A stretch of DNA of 64,000 nt from Gaiellasilicea sp963794385 (GCA_963794385.1 CAWCDT010000011.1:1-64000), one strand, 5' to 3'. Positions 8,679 through 19,297 are shown, numbered from the stretch's first letter. A program made the numbers and translations. The notes: generated from the sequence alone by a model not told the origin.

Positions 8679-10286
8679 GGCACTCCCGGCACCTTCGCCA
8701 GCAGCCGGCGCGCAGCGGCGGCCGGGTCAGCTGCTTCGCTACGAGATACCCGGAGCCGGCGCCGAGGCCGGGGCCCGGGATGGGTGCTCGCGCCGATGTG
8801 GAAGAGGCGGTCGACCGGCGTCTCGTGTCCCGGCGAGGCGGGCGTCGGCCGGAAGAGCAGGTTCTGGTCGAGCGCGCACGAGCCGGCGTAGATGTCGCCG
8901 CCGACCCAGTTCGGGTTCGCCGCCTCCATGTCGGCGGGCGAGAGCACGACGCGGCCGATCGGTCGCGGAGTCGAGGTTCTCGATGTGCCGGCCGATCCGC
9001 GCCACGATCCGGTCGGCGTAGGCCTCGCGCAGCTCCTCCGTCCAGCTGCCGTCGCCGGTGTCGATCTCGCCCGCCGCGTCGCCCTTCGGCCGGGGAGGCA
9101 GCTCCTGGAGCTGCACCCAGAGCACCCAGGAGCCCTCGGGCGCCCGCGACGGGTCGAGCGCGAGCGGCTGCCCGAGCGCGATCGTCGCCTCGGCCGGGAG
9201 CAGGCCGCGGTCGGCCTCGTTGACCGCGCGCGAGACGCCGTCGAGCCCGGGAGTGAGGTGGAGCAGCGGCACCCGCGCGAGCCGCTCGTCGCCGCGCCAG
9301 CGCGGCCGCTCGTTCAGCGCGAGGTGGATCTGCATCTCGCCGCGCCCGTAGCGGAAGCGACTCGCGGCATCGCGCACGCGCGCCGGCGCGTCGCCCTCCG
9401 CGAGCAGGGGCCCGTAGAGCTGCGTCGGGCGTCACGCACGCGAGCACCGCGCGTGACGCGGGGATCGTCTCGCCGCCGGCGAGCCGGACTGCCGGTCGCG
9501 CGGCCGTCGGAGACGAGGATCCGCTCGACCTCGGCCTCGGTGCGCAGCTCGCCGCCCGCGTCCCGCACGATCGCCGCCAGCCCTTCGACGAGCTTGACGC
9601 CGCCGCCTCTCGGCACCGGCATCCCGCCGAGCTGGAGCGCGCAGGCGATCACCTGCGTCATGAACCCGGACGGCCTGGTCCGGGCCGAGCCCGGTGTGCA
9701 GCACCCACGGCGCGAGCAGCCCGTGGGCCTGCTCGCGCTCGAAGTCTCGGTCAGCCAGTCGCGCGCGGACAGCGAGCACGCTGGCCGGCGAACTCGACGA
9801 GGCCGCGGCGACCGAAGTGCCGAGTACGCCTGCCGCGCCGAGCGCGAGGCCCTGCCCCCGACCAGAGCTCGGTGCCGAGGACGCCGAAGGCGAGGTCGGC
9901 GCTGGCCATGAACTCGTCGAACTGGCGCTGCCACGCCGCGCCGAGCTCGGCGACGTTGGCGGCGCCGTAGGTCGAGAGGAACGCGCTCGAGCCGTCCGGG
10001 AAGGCGGGGCGGTCGGCAGATCGGTGTTCAGGTACTCGAGCCCGAGCCGGTCGAGGTCGTCCTTCAGCTCCGCGTACGCGGGCGAGCCGATCCAGAGCGG
10101 ATGCCAGGAGGAGAAGACCTCGTGCGTGAAACCGGGCGCGATCAGGCCCTCGACCGTCTTGATCGCGCCGCCGAGCCAGTCGTTCCGCTCGAGCACGCAG
10201 ACGCGCCAGCCCTCCTTCGCGAGCAGCGCCGCGCCGGCGAGCGAGTTGATGCCGCTGCCGACGAAGACCGCGTCGAACCCGTTCAC
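8675..10286 (-). CDS. FAD-dependent oxidoreductase, phytoene-desaturase-like, frameshifted
   Basis: Flavoprotein of about 535 residues in the CrtI/amine-oxidase-like family. The N-terminal FAD-binding fold reads FDAVFVGSGINSLAGAALLA and then VCVLERNDWLGGAIKT. Later blocks are GFTHEVFSSWHPLWIGSPAY, GFMTQVIACALQLGGMPVPR and GGGVKLVEGLAAIVRDAGGE. The last two correspond to the CrtI-type segment that precedes the flavin ring contact. Several indels (about 10010, 9860, 9790, 9670, 9490, 9430, 8950, 8740) break it. It lies 9 bases after the methyltransferase stop and overlaps the isomerase start by 4. No other carotenoid genes are here, so the substrate is open. Confidence 0.8.
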
Positions 10287-10295
10287 GGCGCGACT

Positions 10296-11158
10296 CTAAG
10301 ACGGAACGGCGATGCCGCGCACGGGCGCCAGACGCGGCGCTCCATCACGCTCACCGCTTCGGGGCTCGAGTCGATGAGGACGAAACGGCGGCCGAGCTTC
10401 GCCGCCGACGGCGCCGAGCGTGCCGCTGCCGGCGAAGAAGTCGAGGCACCAGTCGCCCGGCGCGAGTCGACGCGCTGCACGATCCGCCGCACGATGCCCG
10501 CGCGGCTTCTGGGTCGGGTAGCCGGTCTTCTCGCGCCGTTCGTGGGCACGATCGTGTGCCACCAGACGTCGGTCGGCAGCTTGCCCGCGCGCCGCCTTCT
10601 CCGGCCGTCACGAGGCCCGGGCGCCATGTACGGGCTCGCGGTCGACGTCGTCGGAGTCGAAGTGGTAGCGCGTCGGGTCCTTGACGTAGACGAGGATCGT
10701 GTCGTGCTTCGCCGGCCAGCGCGCTTCGGCGCGCGCGCCGTAGTCGTACGCCCAGATGATCTCGTTCAGGAAGCAGTCGCGGCCGAAGATCTCGTCGAGC
10801 AGGATCTTGCAGTAGTGCGCCTCGCGGTAGTCGAGGTGGAAGTAGAGCGTGCCCGTCGTCGTCGAGCAGCCGCTGGGCCTCGCTCGAGGCGCGGCTCGAG
10901 GAAGCGAGGTAGTCGTCGAAGACGTCGCGATAGGACGACTCCGCCGAGCAGCCGCGTCCGGTAACGCTCGCCCGCCGAACCCGACCCGGTCGCCGTCGGC
11001 GTCCGGCGACGGTCTCGAGCGTGCCGCGCTTCTGCGTCTTGCCGGTGTTGAAGGGCGGGTCGATGTAGATCGAGCTGGAAGCGACTCGTCGGCGAGCTCG
11101 CGGCAGGATCGGCAGGTTGTCGCCGAGGAGGATCTCGTCAGCTGACGGGCCGGCGCAT
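10296..11158 (-). CDS. Site-specific DNA methyltransferase (N-4/N-6 amino type), frameshifted
   Basis: Amino-methyltransferase of the beta-like order. The catalytic motif IV comes first, DPPFNTGKTQ (DPPF), and the AdoMet-binding motif last (CLDFFAGSGTLGAV). In between lies WWHTIVPTNG followed by EKTGYPTQKP, the conserved block before motif I. A start at the ATG at 11158 followed by an indel gives MRRPVS then DEILLGDNLPIL. Multiple indels affect the middle. There is no restriction enzyme gene next to it, so it looks like an orphan methyltransferase; its recognition site cannot be predicted from sequence alone. Confidence 0.8.
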
Positions 11159-11168
11159 CTCAGGGCCG

Positions 11169-11174
11169 ACGATA
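11169..11174 (-). promoter_or_regulatory. Probable -10 element for the methyltransferase operon
   Basis: TATCGT on the minus strand lies 10 bases before the ATG at 11158. It shares the 81-base divergent intergenic region with the catabolic operon promoter. Confidence 0.35.
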
Positions 11175-11199
11175 GAGGGGCGGGCAGACGCCTACCTGC

Positions 11200-11231
11200 T
11201 TGACATGTCAGCGCGGTATCTGCGTTAGAAT
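11200..11231 (+). promoter_or_regulatory. Promoter with TGACATGTCA palindrome, molybdenum hydroxylase operon
   Basis: TTGACA (11200-11205) and TAGAAT (11226-11231) form a -35/-10 pair with a 20-base spacer, longer than ideal. The -10 ends 8 bases before the ATG at 11240, so the mRNA is probably leaderless. The palindrome TGACATGTCA (11201-11210) overlaps the -35 and recurs in front of the reductase gene at 21975, so it is a candidate operator. Confidence 0.55.
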
Positions 11232-11239
11232 CACCCGCA

Positions 11240-12068
11240 TGCTCCTGCGTGAGGTCGAGTACGCGCGGCCGTCGACGCGTGGACGAGGCGGTGCGGCTCC
11301 TGGCGCGAACGACGGCGCCCGCGCGCTCGCCGGCGGGCAGACGCTCGTGAACGTGATGAAGGCGCGCGCGGCGTCGCCCGACGTGCTCGTCGACCTGAAG
11401 CGGCTCGACGACCTGCGCGCGATCTCGGTCGCCGGCGACGGGCGCTCGAGCTCGGCGCGATGGCGACGCTACACGCAGATCATGGCGCTCGTCCGAGGTC
11501 GAGGTCGCGCGGCCGATCCTCGCCGAGGTCGCGGCCAGATCGCCGACGTCCAGGTGCGCAACCGCGGCACGATCGGCGGCAACGTCTGCTCGAACGACCC
11601 GACGAACCACCTGCCGCCGCTGCTCGTCGCGCTCGACGCGACGTTCACGATCCGCGGCGCGGGCGGCGAGCGGACGGTGTCCGCGGAGGAGTTCTTCCTC
11701 GGCGTCTACCTGACCGCGGTCGGGCGAGGGCGAGCTGCTGACGCGGTTCGGTTCCCGCGGCCGGCGGCGCCGGCGACGGGTTCGCCTCGGTGACGATCGG
11801 CGCGCGACGGCACCTGCATCGTCAACGCCGCCGCGAGCCTCGACGGCGGGACGCCGCGCGGTCGCGCTCGGCTGCGTCGCCGCGGTGCCCGCGTGCGTCG
11901 TCGAGCCGGCTCGGCAGCGACGACGCGGAGGCGTGCGCGCGGCCGTGCGGGCCGGCGCGGCGCTCGACCCGCCGTCCGACGTCCACGCCTCGGCCGACTA
12001 CCGCCGCCACCTCGCCGAGGTGTGCGCGGTGCGCGCGGTCCGGCAGGCGGCGAGCGAGCGAGGCGTGA
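11240..12068 (+). CDS. Molybdenum hydroxylase FAD-binding (medium) subunit, frameshifted
   Basis: CoxM/XdhB-type flavin subunit of a xanthine dehydrogenase-family enzyme. It passes electrons from the iron-sulfur subunit to the acceptor. It begins MLLREVEYARPST and shows the FAD-binding AGGQTLVNVMKARAASPDVL and IADVQVRNRGTIGGNVCSND motifs. FFLGVYLTAVGEGELLT and a C-terminal clover-leaf domain (GGTPRVALGCVAAVPA, then VHASADYRRHLAEVCAVRAV) follow. Indels near 11275, 11445, 11500, 11725, 11805 and 11850 break the frame. The stop overlaps the next gene as GTGA. The gene order medium-small-large is that of CO dehydrogenase-like operons. Confidence 0.88.
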
Positions 12069-12562
12069 GCGTGGCCGAGCCGTCGACGAGCCGGCGCGAT
12101 CTCCGTCGAGGTCAACGGCGAGCGCTACGAGCGCGAGGTCGACGCGCGCCGGCTGCTCGTCCACTTCCTCCGCGACGACCTCGACCTGACCGGCACGCAC
12201 ATCGGCTGCGACACCGGCAACTGCGGCGCCTGCACCGTGCATCGTCGACGGCGACGCCGTGAAGAGCTGCATGCTGCTCGCGGTCCAGGCGGACGGCGCG
12301 AGCGATCGAGACGGTCGAGGGCCTCGCCGAGGACGGCGAGCTGACGCCGCTGCAGCAGGCGTTCGCGACGCACCACGCGCTCCAGTGCGGCTACTGCACG
12401 CCCGGGATGCTGATGAGCGCGACGGCGCTGCTCGCGACAACCCGCGGCCGAGCGAGGAGGAGATCCGGAAGGCGATCCAGGGCAACATCTGCCGCTGCAC
12501 CGGCTACTTGAACATCGTCGAGGCGGTCAAGGCCGCGTCCGGGCAGGAGGTGCGGCGCATGA
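12065..12562 (+). CDS. Molybdenum hydroxylase 2Fe-2S (small) subunit, frameshifted
   Basis: CoxS/XdhC-type electron-transfer subunit of about 165 residues. The plant-ferredoxin-type cluster is bound by GTHIGCDTGNCGACTVHVDG and LKSC-like KSCMLLAVQADG. The second cluster is in LQCGYCTPGMLMSATALL and GNICRCTGYLNIVEAV. Extra bases, for example a C at 12240 that splits VIVDGD, disturb the frame. At the 3' end the frame runs without a stop into the large-subunit start. An ATGA overlap at 12559-12562 would form the normal boundary if one indel lies just upstream; otherwise the two subunits would be fused. Confidence 0.88.
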
Positions 12563-15059
12563 GCGACGACCGTCGCGCCGACGAGCCGCTCGTCGTCGAG
12601 GAGCCGGCGAGCCGCAGCGCGGCTTCGTCGGGCCAGAGCGTCCCGCGCAAGGAGGACAAGCGGCTCGTCCAGGGCCAGGGCGTCTTCTTCGACGACGTCA
12701 AGCGCGCACGGCATGGGCTACGTCCACTTCGTCCGCTCGCCGTACGCGCACGCGAACGATCGTCGTCGATCGACGTCTCGACGGCGCTCGGAGCTCGACG
12801 GCGTCTACGGGACGCTGATCGGCGAGGAGGTCGCGGCCCTGACCGACCCGTTCTTCCAGATCTCGCCGCCGCCCGGCGCGCACGTCAAGGACTACGCGCT
12901 CGCGGTCGGGAAGGTGCGCTACGTCGGCGAGCCGGTCGCGGCCGTCGTCGCCGAGACGCGCGAGCTCGCGCGCGACGCGGCCGAGCTCGTCGAGGTCGAG
13001 TACGAGCCGCTGCCGGCGCTCGTCGACGCGCGCGAGCGCGCTCGAGACGGACGCGCCGCTCCTGCACGAGGAGGCGGGCGGCGAACGTGTCCTGGAGCGG
13101 GCGTCTTCGACTGGGGCGACTTCGACGCGGCGCTTCGCCGAGGCCGACCACGTCGTCCAGATCGAGCGAGCTCCACTTCGACCGCTTCTACTCGACGCCG
13201 CTCGAGTGCGCCGGCGCGCTCGTCGAGTACAACCGCGGCACCGGCCAGTGGACGATCCACTCGAACAACCAGATCCCCGGCTTCGCCGCGATCAGGATGG
13301 GCGCCGGCGCTGCGGACGGGGCTCGACAAGCTCCGCTTCGTCACGCAGGACATCGGCGGCGGCTTCGGCAACAAGATCACCTCGCACCCGCAGCTCGTCG
13401 CGCTCTGCCTGCTCGCGCGCAAGCTGAACCGGCCGATGCAGTGGACGGAGTGGCGCACCGACCAGCACCTGGCGAAGTCGCACGGGAACGAGCGCTGGTT
13501 CCAGGACATCGAGGTGCGCGGTCAAGGCGCGACGGGACGATGCTCGGCTTCCGCACGAAGGCGCTCGACGACTGCGGCGCCTTCCCCCGCTACGAGCCGC
13601 TCGGCTGCATCATCTGGGCGCAGGTGACGCCTGGCTGCTACCGCTGGCGGAACATCCGGGTCGACTTCACGCAGGTGTGCACGAACAAGTCGCCGGTGCT
13701 CGCCGAACCGCGGCTACTCGCGCATGCAGCACCTCTGGCTGACCGAGCGGATCATCGACATCGTCGCGCACGAGCTCGACCTCGACCCGGTCGAGGTCCG
13801 GAAGCGCAACTACGTCCGGGCCGAGGAGATGCCGTACGAGACGCCGAACGGCTGCGTCTACGACTCCGGCGACTACGCGCGCTGCCTCGACATCGCGCTC
13901 GAGCTGATCGGCTACGACTGGATCGAGGAGCGCCGCGCGCGACGCCGAGGCGCGCGGCAAGCTGCTCGGCATCGGGATCGGCTCGACGCTCGACTCCGGC
14001 ACGAACAACTTCGGCCAGTCGCGCTGCTCAACCCGGAGCTCCAGTTCTCGGGCAACAACGAGGTCGCGACGGTCAAGCTCGACATCTTCGGCGAGGTCGT
14101 CGTCACGCTCGGCACGACGCCGCAGGGGCAGGGGCACGAGACGACGGCCTCGCAGGTGGTCGCCGACATCATCGGCGTGCACGCCCGACGACGTGCACGT
14201 CCGCGCCGGGCACGACACCTACTGGAACTCGCACGCCGGCTTCTCCGGCACGTACGCGAGCCAGTTCGCGGTCACGGGCCTCGGCGCGGTCAAGGGCGCC
14301 GCCGAGCTGCTCGCCGGCGAGATCAAGCGCTCGCGCGCGGTCCTCCTCGGCGTGCGGCGCCGAGAGCGATCGAGCTCGGGGACGGCTTCGCCCGGATCAA
14401 GGACGAACCCGGAGGCGGCGCTGCCGTTCATGGCCTCGGCGCGATCGTGAACGCGAACAACGCCGGTCCTGCCCGAGGACCTCGACGTGACGCTGAACCG
14501 CCGCTACGTCTACCGGCCGCCGTTCCAGGTGCCCGACAAGGAGAGAAGTACGGCAACCTGACGCTCACGTACGCGGCGCAGATCCACGCCTGCGTGGTCG
14601 AGGTCGACCGGGAGACGGGCGTCGTACGAGATCGTCGACTACGCCGCCGTCGACGACTGCGGCGTGCGGATCCACCCGCAGATCGTCGAGGGGCAGGTGC
14701 ACGGCGCGACCGCGCACGCGATCGGCGCCGCGACGTACGAGAGCTTCGCCTACGACGAGGACGGGAACCTGCTGACCCCGAACTTCTACGACTACCACGT
14801 GCCGCACGCGCTCGACATGCCGCCGCTGAAGACGGGCTACGATCGAGTCGCCCTCGCCGTTCACGCCGCTCGGCGCGAAGGGGATGGGCGAGGGCGGCGG
14901 AGCGCGGCATCCACGCCGTCTGCGCCGCGATCCAGGACGCGCTCGCGGCCGGCGGGAAGCCGATCGTCTACGACAGCTGCAACCCGTCGCACCGGGTCTG
15001 GGCGCTGCTGCAGGATCCGGAGGAGACGCGCGCGCCGCGTCGAGGTGGAGCCGGCGTGA
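12559..15059 (+). CDS. Molybdenum hydroxylase molybdopterin-binding (large) subunit, frameshifted
   Basis: Catalytic subunit (about 830 residues) of a xanthine dehydrogenase/CO dehydrogenase-family enzyme that hydroxylates a carbon next to a heteroatom or oxidises an aldehyde. Seen in order: VPRKEDKRLVQGQGVFFDDV, FVTQDIGGGFGNKITSHPQL (Moco-binding glycine loop), TLGTTPQGQGHETTASQVVA and GAKGMGEGGG, whose Glu aligns with the catalytic base. The active-site loop reads SPNRGYSRMQHLW. It lacks the AYRCSFR loop of true (form I) CO dehydrogenase and the AYRGAGR loop of form II. At least fifteen indels are present. The end used is the TGA overlapping coxG as GTGA. The substrate is unknown. Confidence 0.88.
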
Positions 15060-15548
15060 AGGTCGTGGGGACGAGAGCTCTTCGAGCGCCGCGCGAGGTC
15101 GTCTGGCGCGTGCTCAACGATCCGGCGCAGATGGCGAAGCTGATGCCGGGCGTCGAGAGCTTCGACGTGCACGACGACCGGCACTGGACCGCGAACGTGA
15201 AGATCCCGCTCGGGCTCGGCGGCCTCCGGATGAAGATCAACTTCGAGAAGCTCGCCGAGCGCGAGCCCGAGTACGCGGAGCTCGCCGCCAAGGGCGACGG
15301 CGTCGGCGCGATCATGAACATGGTCACCTCCTTCGACCTCAGCGAGGCCGGGGCGGGACGACGACGATGAACTGGTCGGCCGACGTCAAGATCGCCGGGC
15401 CCGTCGGCTCGATGGGCCAGCGCGTGCTCCAGCCGATCGTGAACCAGCAGGTCGGGAACGTGCTCAAGGCGCTCGAGGCGCAGGTCGAGCAGGCGAAGGC
15501 CTCAGACGCGCCGCGCGGGCAGTGCCGTCTTCCGGTGATGCTGTCTAG
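15056..15548 (+). CDS. CoxG-like SRPBCC protein (molybdenum hydroxylase accessory), frameshifted
   Basis: Carbon monoxide dehydrogenase subunit G-type protein of about 160 residues with an SRPBCC (START-like) lipid- or ligand-binding fold. Seen: APREVVWRVLNDPAQMAKLM, PGVESFDVHDDRHWTANVKI and FDLSEAGAGTTMNWSADVKI. GPVGSMGQRVLQPIVNQQVG then comes before a coiled tail. In CO-oxidisers CoxG helps attach the enzyme to the membrane; here it probably serves the adjoining hydroxylase. The GTG start overlaps the large-subunit stop. Indels near 15355 and 15525 are inferred, the second to reach the TAG at 15546. Confidence 0.82.
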
Positions 15549-15697
15549 CCTCAGGGCTCGCGGCACCAAGCGAGAGGCCGCACGCTCGCGCGCAGGCCGG
15601 TGGCCTGCGAGGGCACGGCGTCTCGCGCCGCGTGATCGCGGGCCGGAGCGGCGTGTATCGCTGAAGGCACTAGTGCCGTCCGTTCCGGATCGGCGTC

Positions 15698-16699
15698 ATG
15701 CAGCTCACGATGGAGCCGCTCGAGGAGATGCTCGCGTCGGCGCGCGTGATGGACGAGGCCGGGATGGACACGATCTGGCTGGCCGAGGCGTACCCGTGGT
15801 GGCGGAAGCACCAGATGGAGGCCCGCTCGTCGACGGTCGTCTCGGCGCTGATGGCGCGCGAGACGGAGCGGCTGACGATCGGCTGGGGGATCATCTCGCC
15901 GTTCACTCGCCATCCGGTGCAGGTCGCGATGGACGCCCGCGTCGTCCAGGAGGCGGCGGGGCCGGGGCGGTTCCTGCTCGGCTTCGGGACGTCGAAGATC
16001 TTCCTCAACAACGCGCAGATGCAGACGAACGAAGACGCTCGGGCCGATGCGCGACGCGGTCGAGATCGTCCGCGGCGTGCTCGGCGGCGAGGCGTTCGAG
16101 TACGAGGGCGACACATGGAGCGCGTCGGTTCCCGCGCTGTCGGAGGAGGCGCACACGCCGCGCGAGGTGCCGCCCGTCTACGTCGCCGCGACGGCGCCGA
16201 AGATGCAGGCGCTCGCGGGCGAGATCGCCGAGGGCTGCCTGACGCCGTCGATCACGACGCCCGCCTTCGTCCGCTACACGCGCGAGAACGTAGGCGCGAC
16301 ATCGACATCGGCTGCACCGTCGTCGCCTCGATCGACGAGGACCGCGACCGGGGCCGGGACGGCGCGCGCGAGATCGCCGGCATGTACCTCGCGAACAAGG
16401 TGCAGAACATCCAGGGCGCCGCCGACACGCTGCTCGACCTGGCCGGGCTCGAGCAGGACGAGATCCGCCCGATCGCGGACGCGATGGAGCAGGGCGGCCG
16501 GCTCGCCGCGAAGGCGAAGGTGACGGATGAGATCCTCGACAAGTGCAAGCCGATCGCCGGCACGCCGGCCGACTGCATCGCCGCGATCGAGGAGTACCGC
16601 GACGCCGGTTGCACGCATGTCATGCTCGAGCTGTGGGGCGACGAGCGGCACGACCAGATCCGCCTGTTCGGGGAGAAGGTGCTGCCGCACTTCCGCTGA
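15698..16699 (+). CDS. LLM class flavin-dependent oxidoreductase, frameshifted
   Basis: Bacterial luciferase-like monooxygenase or F420/FMN-dependent oxidoreductase (TIM barrel, ~340 residues). Seen: EMLASARVMDEAGMDTIWLA, TIGWGIISPFTRHPVQVAMD, GPGRFLLGFGTSK and PPVYVAATAPKMQALAGEIA. GTPADCIAAIEEYRDAGCTH and a closing FGEKVLPHFR follow. The codons before the ATG used (RPFRIGV) match the usual first strand, but a stop precedes them, so the true start is probably upstream behind an indel. Further indels lie near 16040 and 16293. With the Mo-hydroxylase it could oxygenate or reduce the hydroxylated ring; this is inference. Confidence 0.85.
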   Translation: MQLTMEPLEEMLASARVMDEAGMDTIWLAEAYPWWRKHQMEARSSTVVSALMARETERLTIGWGIISPFTRHPVQVAMDARVVQEAAGPGRFLLGFGTSKIFLNNAQMQTNEDARADARRGRDRPRRARRRGVRVRGRHMERVGSRAVGGGAHAARGAARLRRRDGAEDAGARGRDRRGLPDAVDHDARLRPLHARERRRDIDIGCTVVASIDEDRDRGRDGAREIAGMYLANKVQNIQGAADTLLDLAGLEQDEIRPIADAMEQGGRLAAKAKVTDEILDKCKPIAGTPADCIAAIEEYRDAGCTHVMLELWGDERHDQIRLFGEKVLPHFR

Positions 16700-16866
16700 T
16701 GGCCGGTGCACTCGTGGCAGCGCGCGTCGGCGCGCGACTCGAGGGCGAGGTGTAGGTCGCGGCCCTGCGGGGCGCTCGAGCTCGCACGTGCGACGAGTCC
16801 GATCCGCCATCCGGCTCGCGTACGGGGCCGAATCGGATCTCGCCGGGGGAGCCTCGGGGTGGACAC

Positions 16867-18061
16867 GTGAGCCAGCCCCGATCGACCGCGACCGGCTGGT
16901 CGCCGACGCGCTCGCCGCCGTCTCGATCCCCAGCCTGACCGGCTCCGAGGAGGCGATGGCCGCCTGGATGGCCGGGCAGTGCGAGGAGCTCGGGCTCGCC
17001 GTCCAGTGGCAGCAGGTCGAGGACGAACGGGCGAACGTGCTCGCGACGCGGGCGGGCACCGGCGGCGGGCCGACGCTGATGTTCAACGGCCACCTGGACA
17101 CCTCGTACTCGGGCCGGGAGGCCTGGCTCGCCGGGATCCCCGGCTTCCAGCCGCGCGGGTTCGAGCGGGAGGGCCGGATCTACGGGCTCGGGATCTCGAA
17201 CATGAAAGGGGCGCTCGTCGCGTACCTGGCAGCTCTGCGCGCGCTCGCAGACACGCCGCTCCGGGGCGACGTCCTGATCGCCGCCGTCGCGGGTGAGATC
17301 GAGAAGACGCAGCAGGGGGAGGCGCAGGGCGCGGAGTACCGCGGCTACGCGACCGGCTCCCGCCATCTCGTCGGTCACGGCGGCGCCGCGGACATGTGCA
17401 TCCTCGGCGAGCCGACCGAGCAGAAGCTCGTGCTCGGCGCACTTCGGCACGCTCTGGCTCCGGCTCTCGACCTCGGGGCCGTTCGTCCACACGGCGTTCT
17501 CGTCGGGGCGGCTCGAGGAGAACTCGATCGTGCGCATGCGCGACGTGCTCGACCGCGTGCTCGAGTGGCTCCCGCCTGGGAGGAGGAGATGAGCTACGGC
17601 GACGTGCGCGGCGTCGCGAACGTCGGCGCGATCCAGGGCGGCTTCGGCTGGCGCGCCTCGCGGACGCCGCACCGGACCGATCTCTTCCTCGACCTGCGGG
17701 TGCCGCCGGACGTCGAGATGGCGGCCGCACGCAGGCGTGCTCTGGAGTTCGCGCGCGGCCTGGAGGGGGTCGAGGCAGAGGTGTACGTGACCGCGCCTGG
17801 TGCGCAGCTGGAGGAGTCGCACCCGCTCGTCGGCGCCCTCGAGGACGCGCACGAGGAGGTCTTCGGCTCGCCGCCCGAGCGCGACGTGACGCGCTGGTTC
17901 TCGGACGCGTCCGTGCTCTCGCGCTACGGGATCGCGACGGTCAACTACGGCACCTCATCCGGGCTCCCGATCCGGAGTACGGCGAGAATCTCGAGATCGA
18001 CGGACTGGTCAAGATCGCCGAGGTCTACGCCCGCGCGGCGAGAGATCTGCGGCTGAGATGA
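16867..18061 (+). CDS. M20/ArgE-like zinc amidohydrolase, frameshifted
   Basis: Metal-dependent deacylase or peptidase of about 398 residues. Seen: RLVADALAAVSIPSLTGSEE, TLMFNGHLDTSYSGREAW (H and bridging D), GRIYGLGISNMKGALVAYLA (second D region) and DVLIAAVAGEIEKTQQGEA. In that last block the catalytic/ligand Glu pair is expected as EE but here is GEIE. CILGEPTEQKLVLG, a dimerisation domain and GIATVNYGTSSGLP, PDPEYGENLEIDGLVKIAEV with the final His position altered, follow. The GTG start requires an indel within the first 15 bases; others are near 17440, 17560 and 17970. The stop overlaps DUF5655 as ATGA. It probably hydrolyses an N-acyl or ring-opened amide intermediate. Confidence 0.8.
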
Positions 18062-18433
18062 GCGACATCTGGACGATCGAACGGCATCTCGAGGCGGGCA
18101 GCGACCACGGACGCGCGCTCTTCCACCGCTTCGTCGACATCGTCGCGGCGTGCGGCGACTACACGACATCGGTCGCGAAAACGACGATCACCTTCAAGGG
18201 CCGCGTCGCGGCTTCGCGGGCGCGCGCCCGAACGGCGACCGGCTGCTCGGCTACTTCGACGTCACGTACCGCGTCGACGACCCGCGCATTCGGAGCGTCG
18301 CGCCGTACCAGAAGGATCTGTTCGTTCATCACTTCCGCGTGGGCTCGCCGGAGCAGCTCGACGATCAGTTCGCTCGCTGGATCGCCGACGCGTACGAGCA
18401 GGTCGGATGCGGCAACAGGTTGCGGACCGATGA
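18058..18433 (+). CDS. DUF5655-like protein, frameshifted
   Basis: Small protein (about 124 residues) resembling DUF5655 domains. It begins MSDIWTIERHLEAGSDHGRA, with a central TTSVAKTTITFKGRRGFAGA. The C-terminal half is DRLLGYFDVTYRVDDPRIR, VHHFRVGSPEQLDDQFARWI and ADAYEQVG. DUF5655 proteins often carry the K-T-x-I-x-F and H-x-F-R-x-x-S-x-x-E-L-D signatures seen here; their function is unknown. Indels lie near 18205 and close to the 3' end, where an ATGA overlap with the hydrolase gene is the likely boundary. Its position inside a catabolic operon hints at a small-molecule-binding role. Confidence 0.65.
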
Positions 18434-19297
18434 AGCTCGTCACCTACGACGACGGCAAGGTCGGCCACGTCGACGGCGAGGAGATCGCGCGGCTCGACGT
18501 GGCGACGATGCGCGAGTGGTTCGAGCGCGGCGGCGCCGACGAGACCGGCGAGCGCGTGCCGCTGGCGGAGGCGCGGCTGCGGGCGCCGATCGTGCCGAAG
18601 AAGTTCTTCCACACCGCCGGCAACTTCCGCGAGCACGAGGAGGAGTCGAAGGTCGTCGACTGGTCGCACGAGATCGCGCCCTGGATCGTCTTCTTCCAGA
18701 ACGTCGACGCGATCGTCGGGCCGGACGAGCCTGTCGTCTACCCCGAGCACCTGACCGAGGAGCTGGACTACGAGCTCGAGCTCGCGGTCGTCCTGAAGAA
18801 GGCCGGGCAAGTGGTTTCCGCCCGAGGAGGCGATGGACTACGTCGGCGGCTACGTGATCTTCAACGACATCACCGCGCGCGACATCCAGCGGCGTGAGAT
18901 GCGCTCCGGCGTCTTCAGCTTCTGCAAGGCGATCGACACCTTCTGCCCGCTCGGGCCGTGGATCGTCACCCCCGACGAGATCCCCGACCCGCACGACCTC
19001 GCGATGGAGCTGCGCGTGAACGGCGAGTCGCGGCAGACGTCGCACTCGGGGAACATGAGCGTGACGATCCCGGAGATCCTCTCCCACTACTCGGCGCTCG
19101 GCTACTCGGCAGGCGACGTGCTCTCGACCGGGACGGTGAGCGGCGTGGCCGGCTTCTCGGAGGACGCGGCGTCGCTCTACCTGCGGCCGGGCGACGTGAT
19201 CGAGGCAGAGATCGAGCGGATCGGCGTGCTCCGCAACCCCGTGGTCGGCTGGGAGGAGGCGCACGGCGAGCCTGCCCCGCCGCGCGTGCGCTGGTGA
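18430..19297 (+). CDS. Fumarylacetoacetate hydrolase (FAH) family protein, one frameshift
   Basis: Metal-dependent enzyme of the FAH fold (about 289 residues) that cleaves C-C bonds of acylpyruvates or isomerises/decarboxylates ring-fission products. Seen: MKLVTYDDGKVGHVDGEEIA, then APIVPKKFFHTAGNFREHEE. The metal site is EELDYELELAVVLKKAGQ (ExE) followed by GGYVIFNDITARDIQRREM (D and catalytic residues), KAIDTFCPLGPWIVTPDEI and SAGDVLSTGTVSGVAGF. One extra base near 18812 changes frame. It overlaps the VOC gene as GTGA. Typical in meta-cleavage and homogentisate-like pathways; here it probably acts late in degrading the unknown substrate. Confidence 0.88.

Noticed and set aside
11240..15548. 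True aerobic CO dehydrogenase (coxMSL)
   Set aside because: The large subunit lacks the AYRCSFR loop that defines form I enzymes, despite the matching gene order and coxG.
1..18400. Whole region as pseudogenes or decaying island
   Set aside because: Indels hit every gene including essential dnaG equally, there are almost no in-frame stops or substitutions in motifs, and extra C bases recur in one context; sequence error explains it better.
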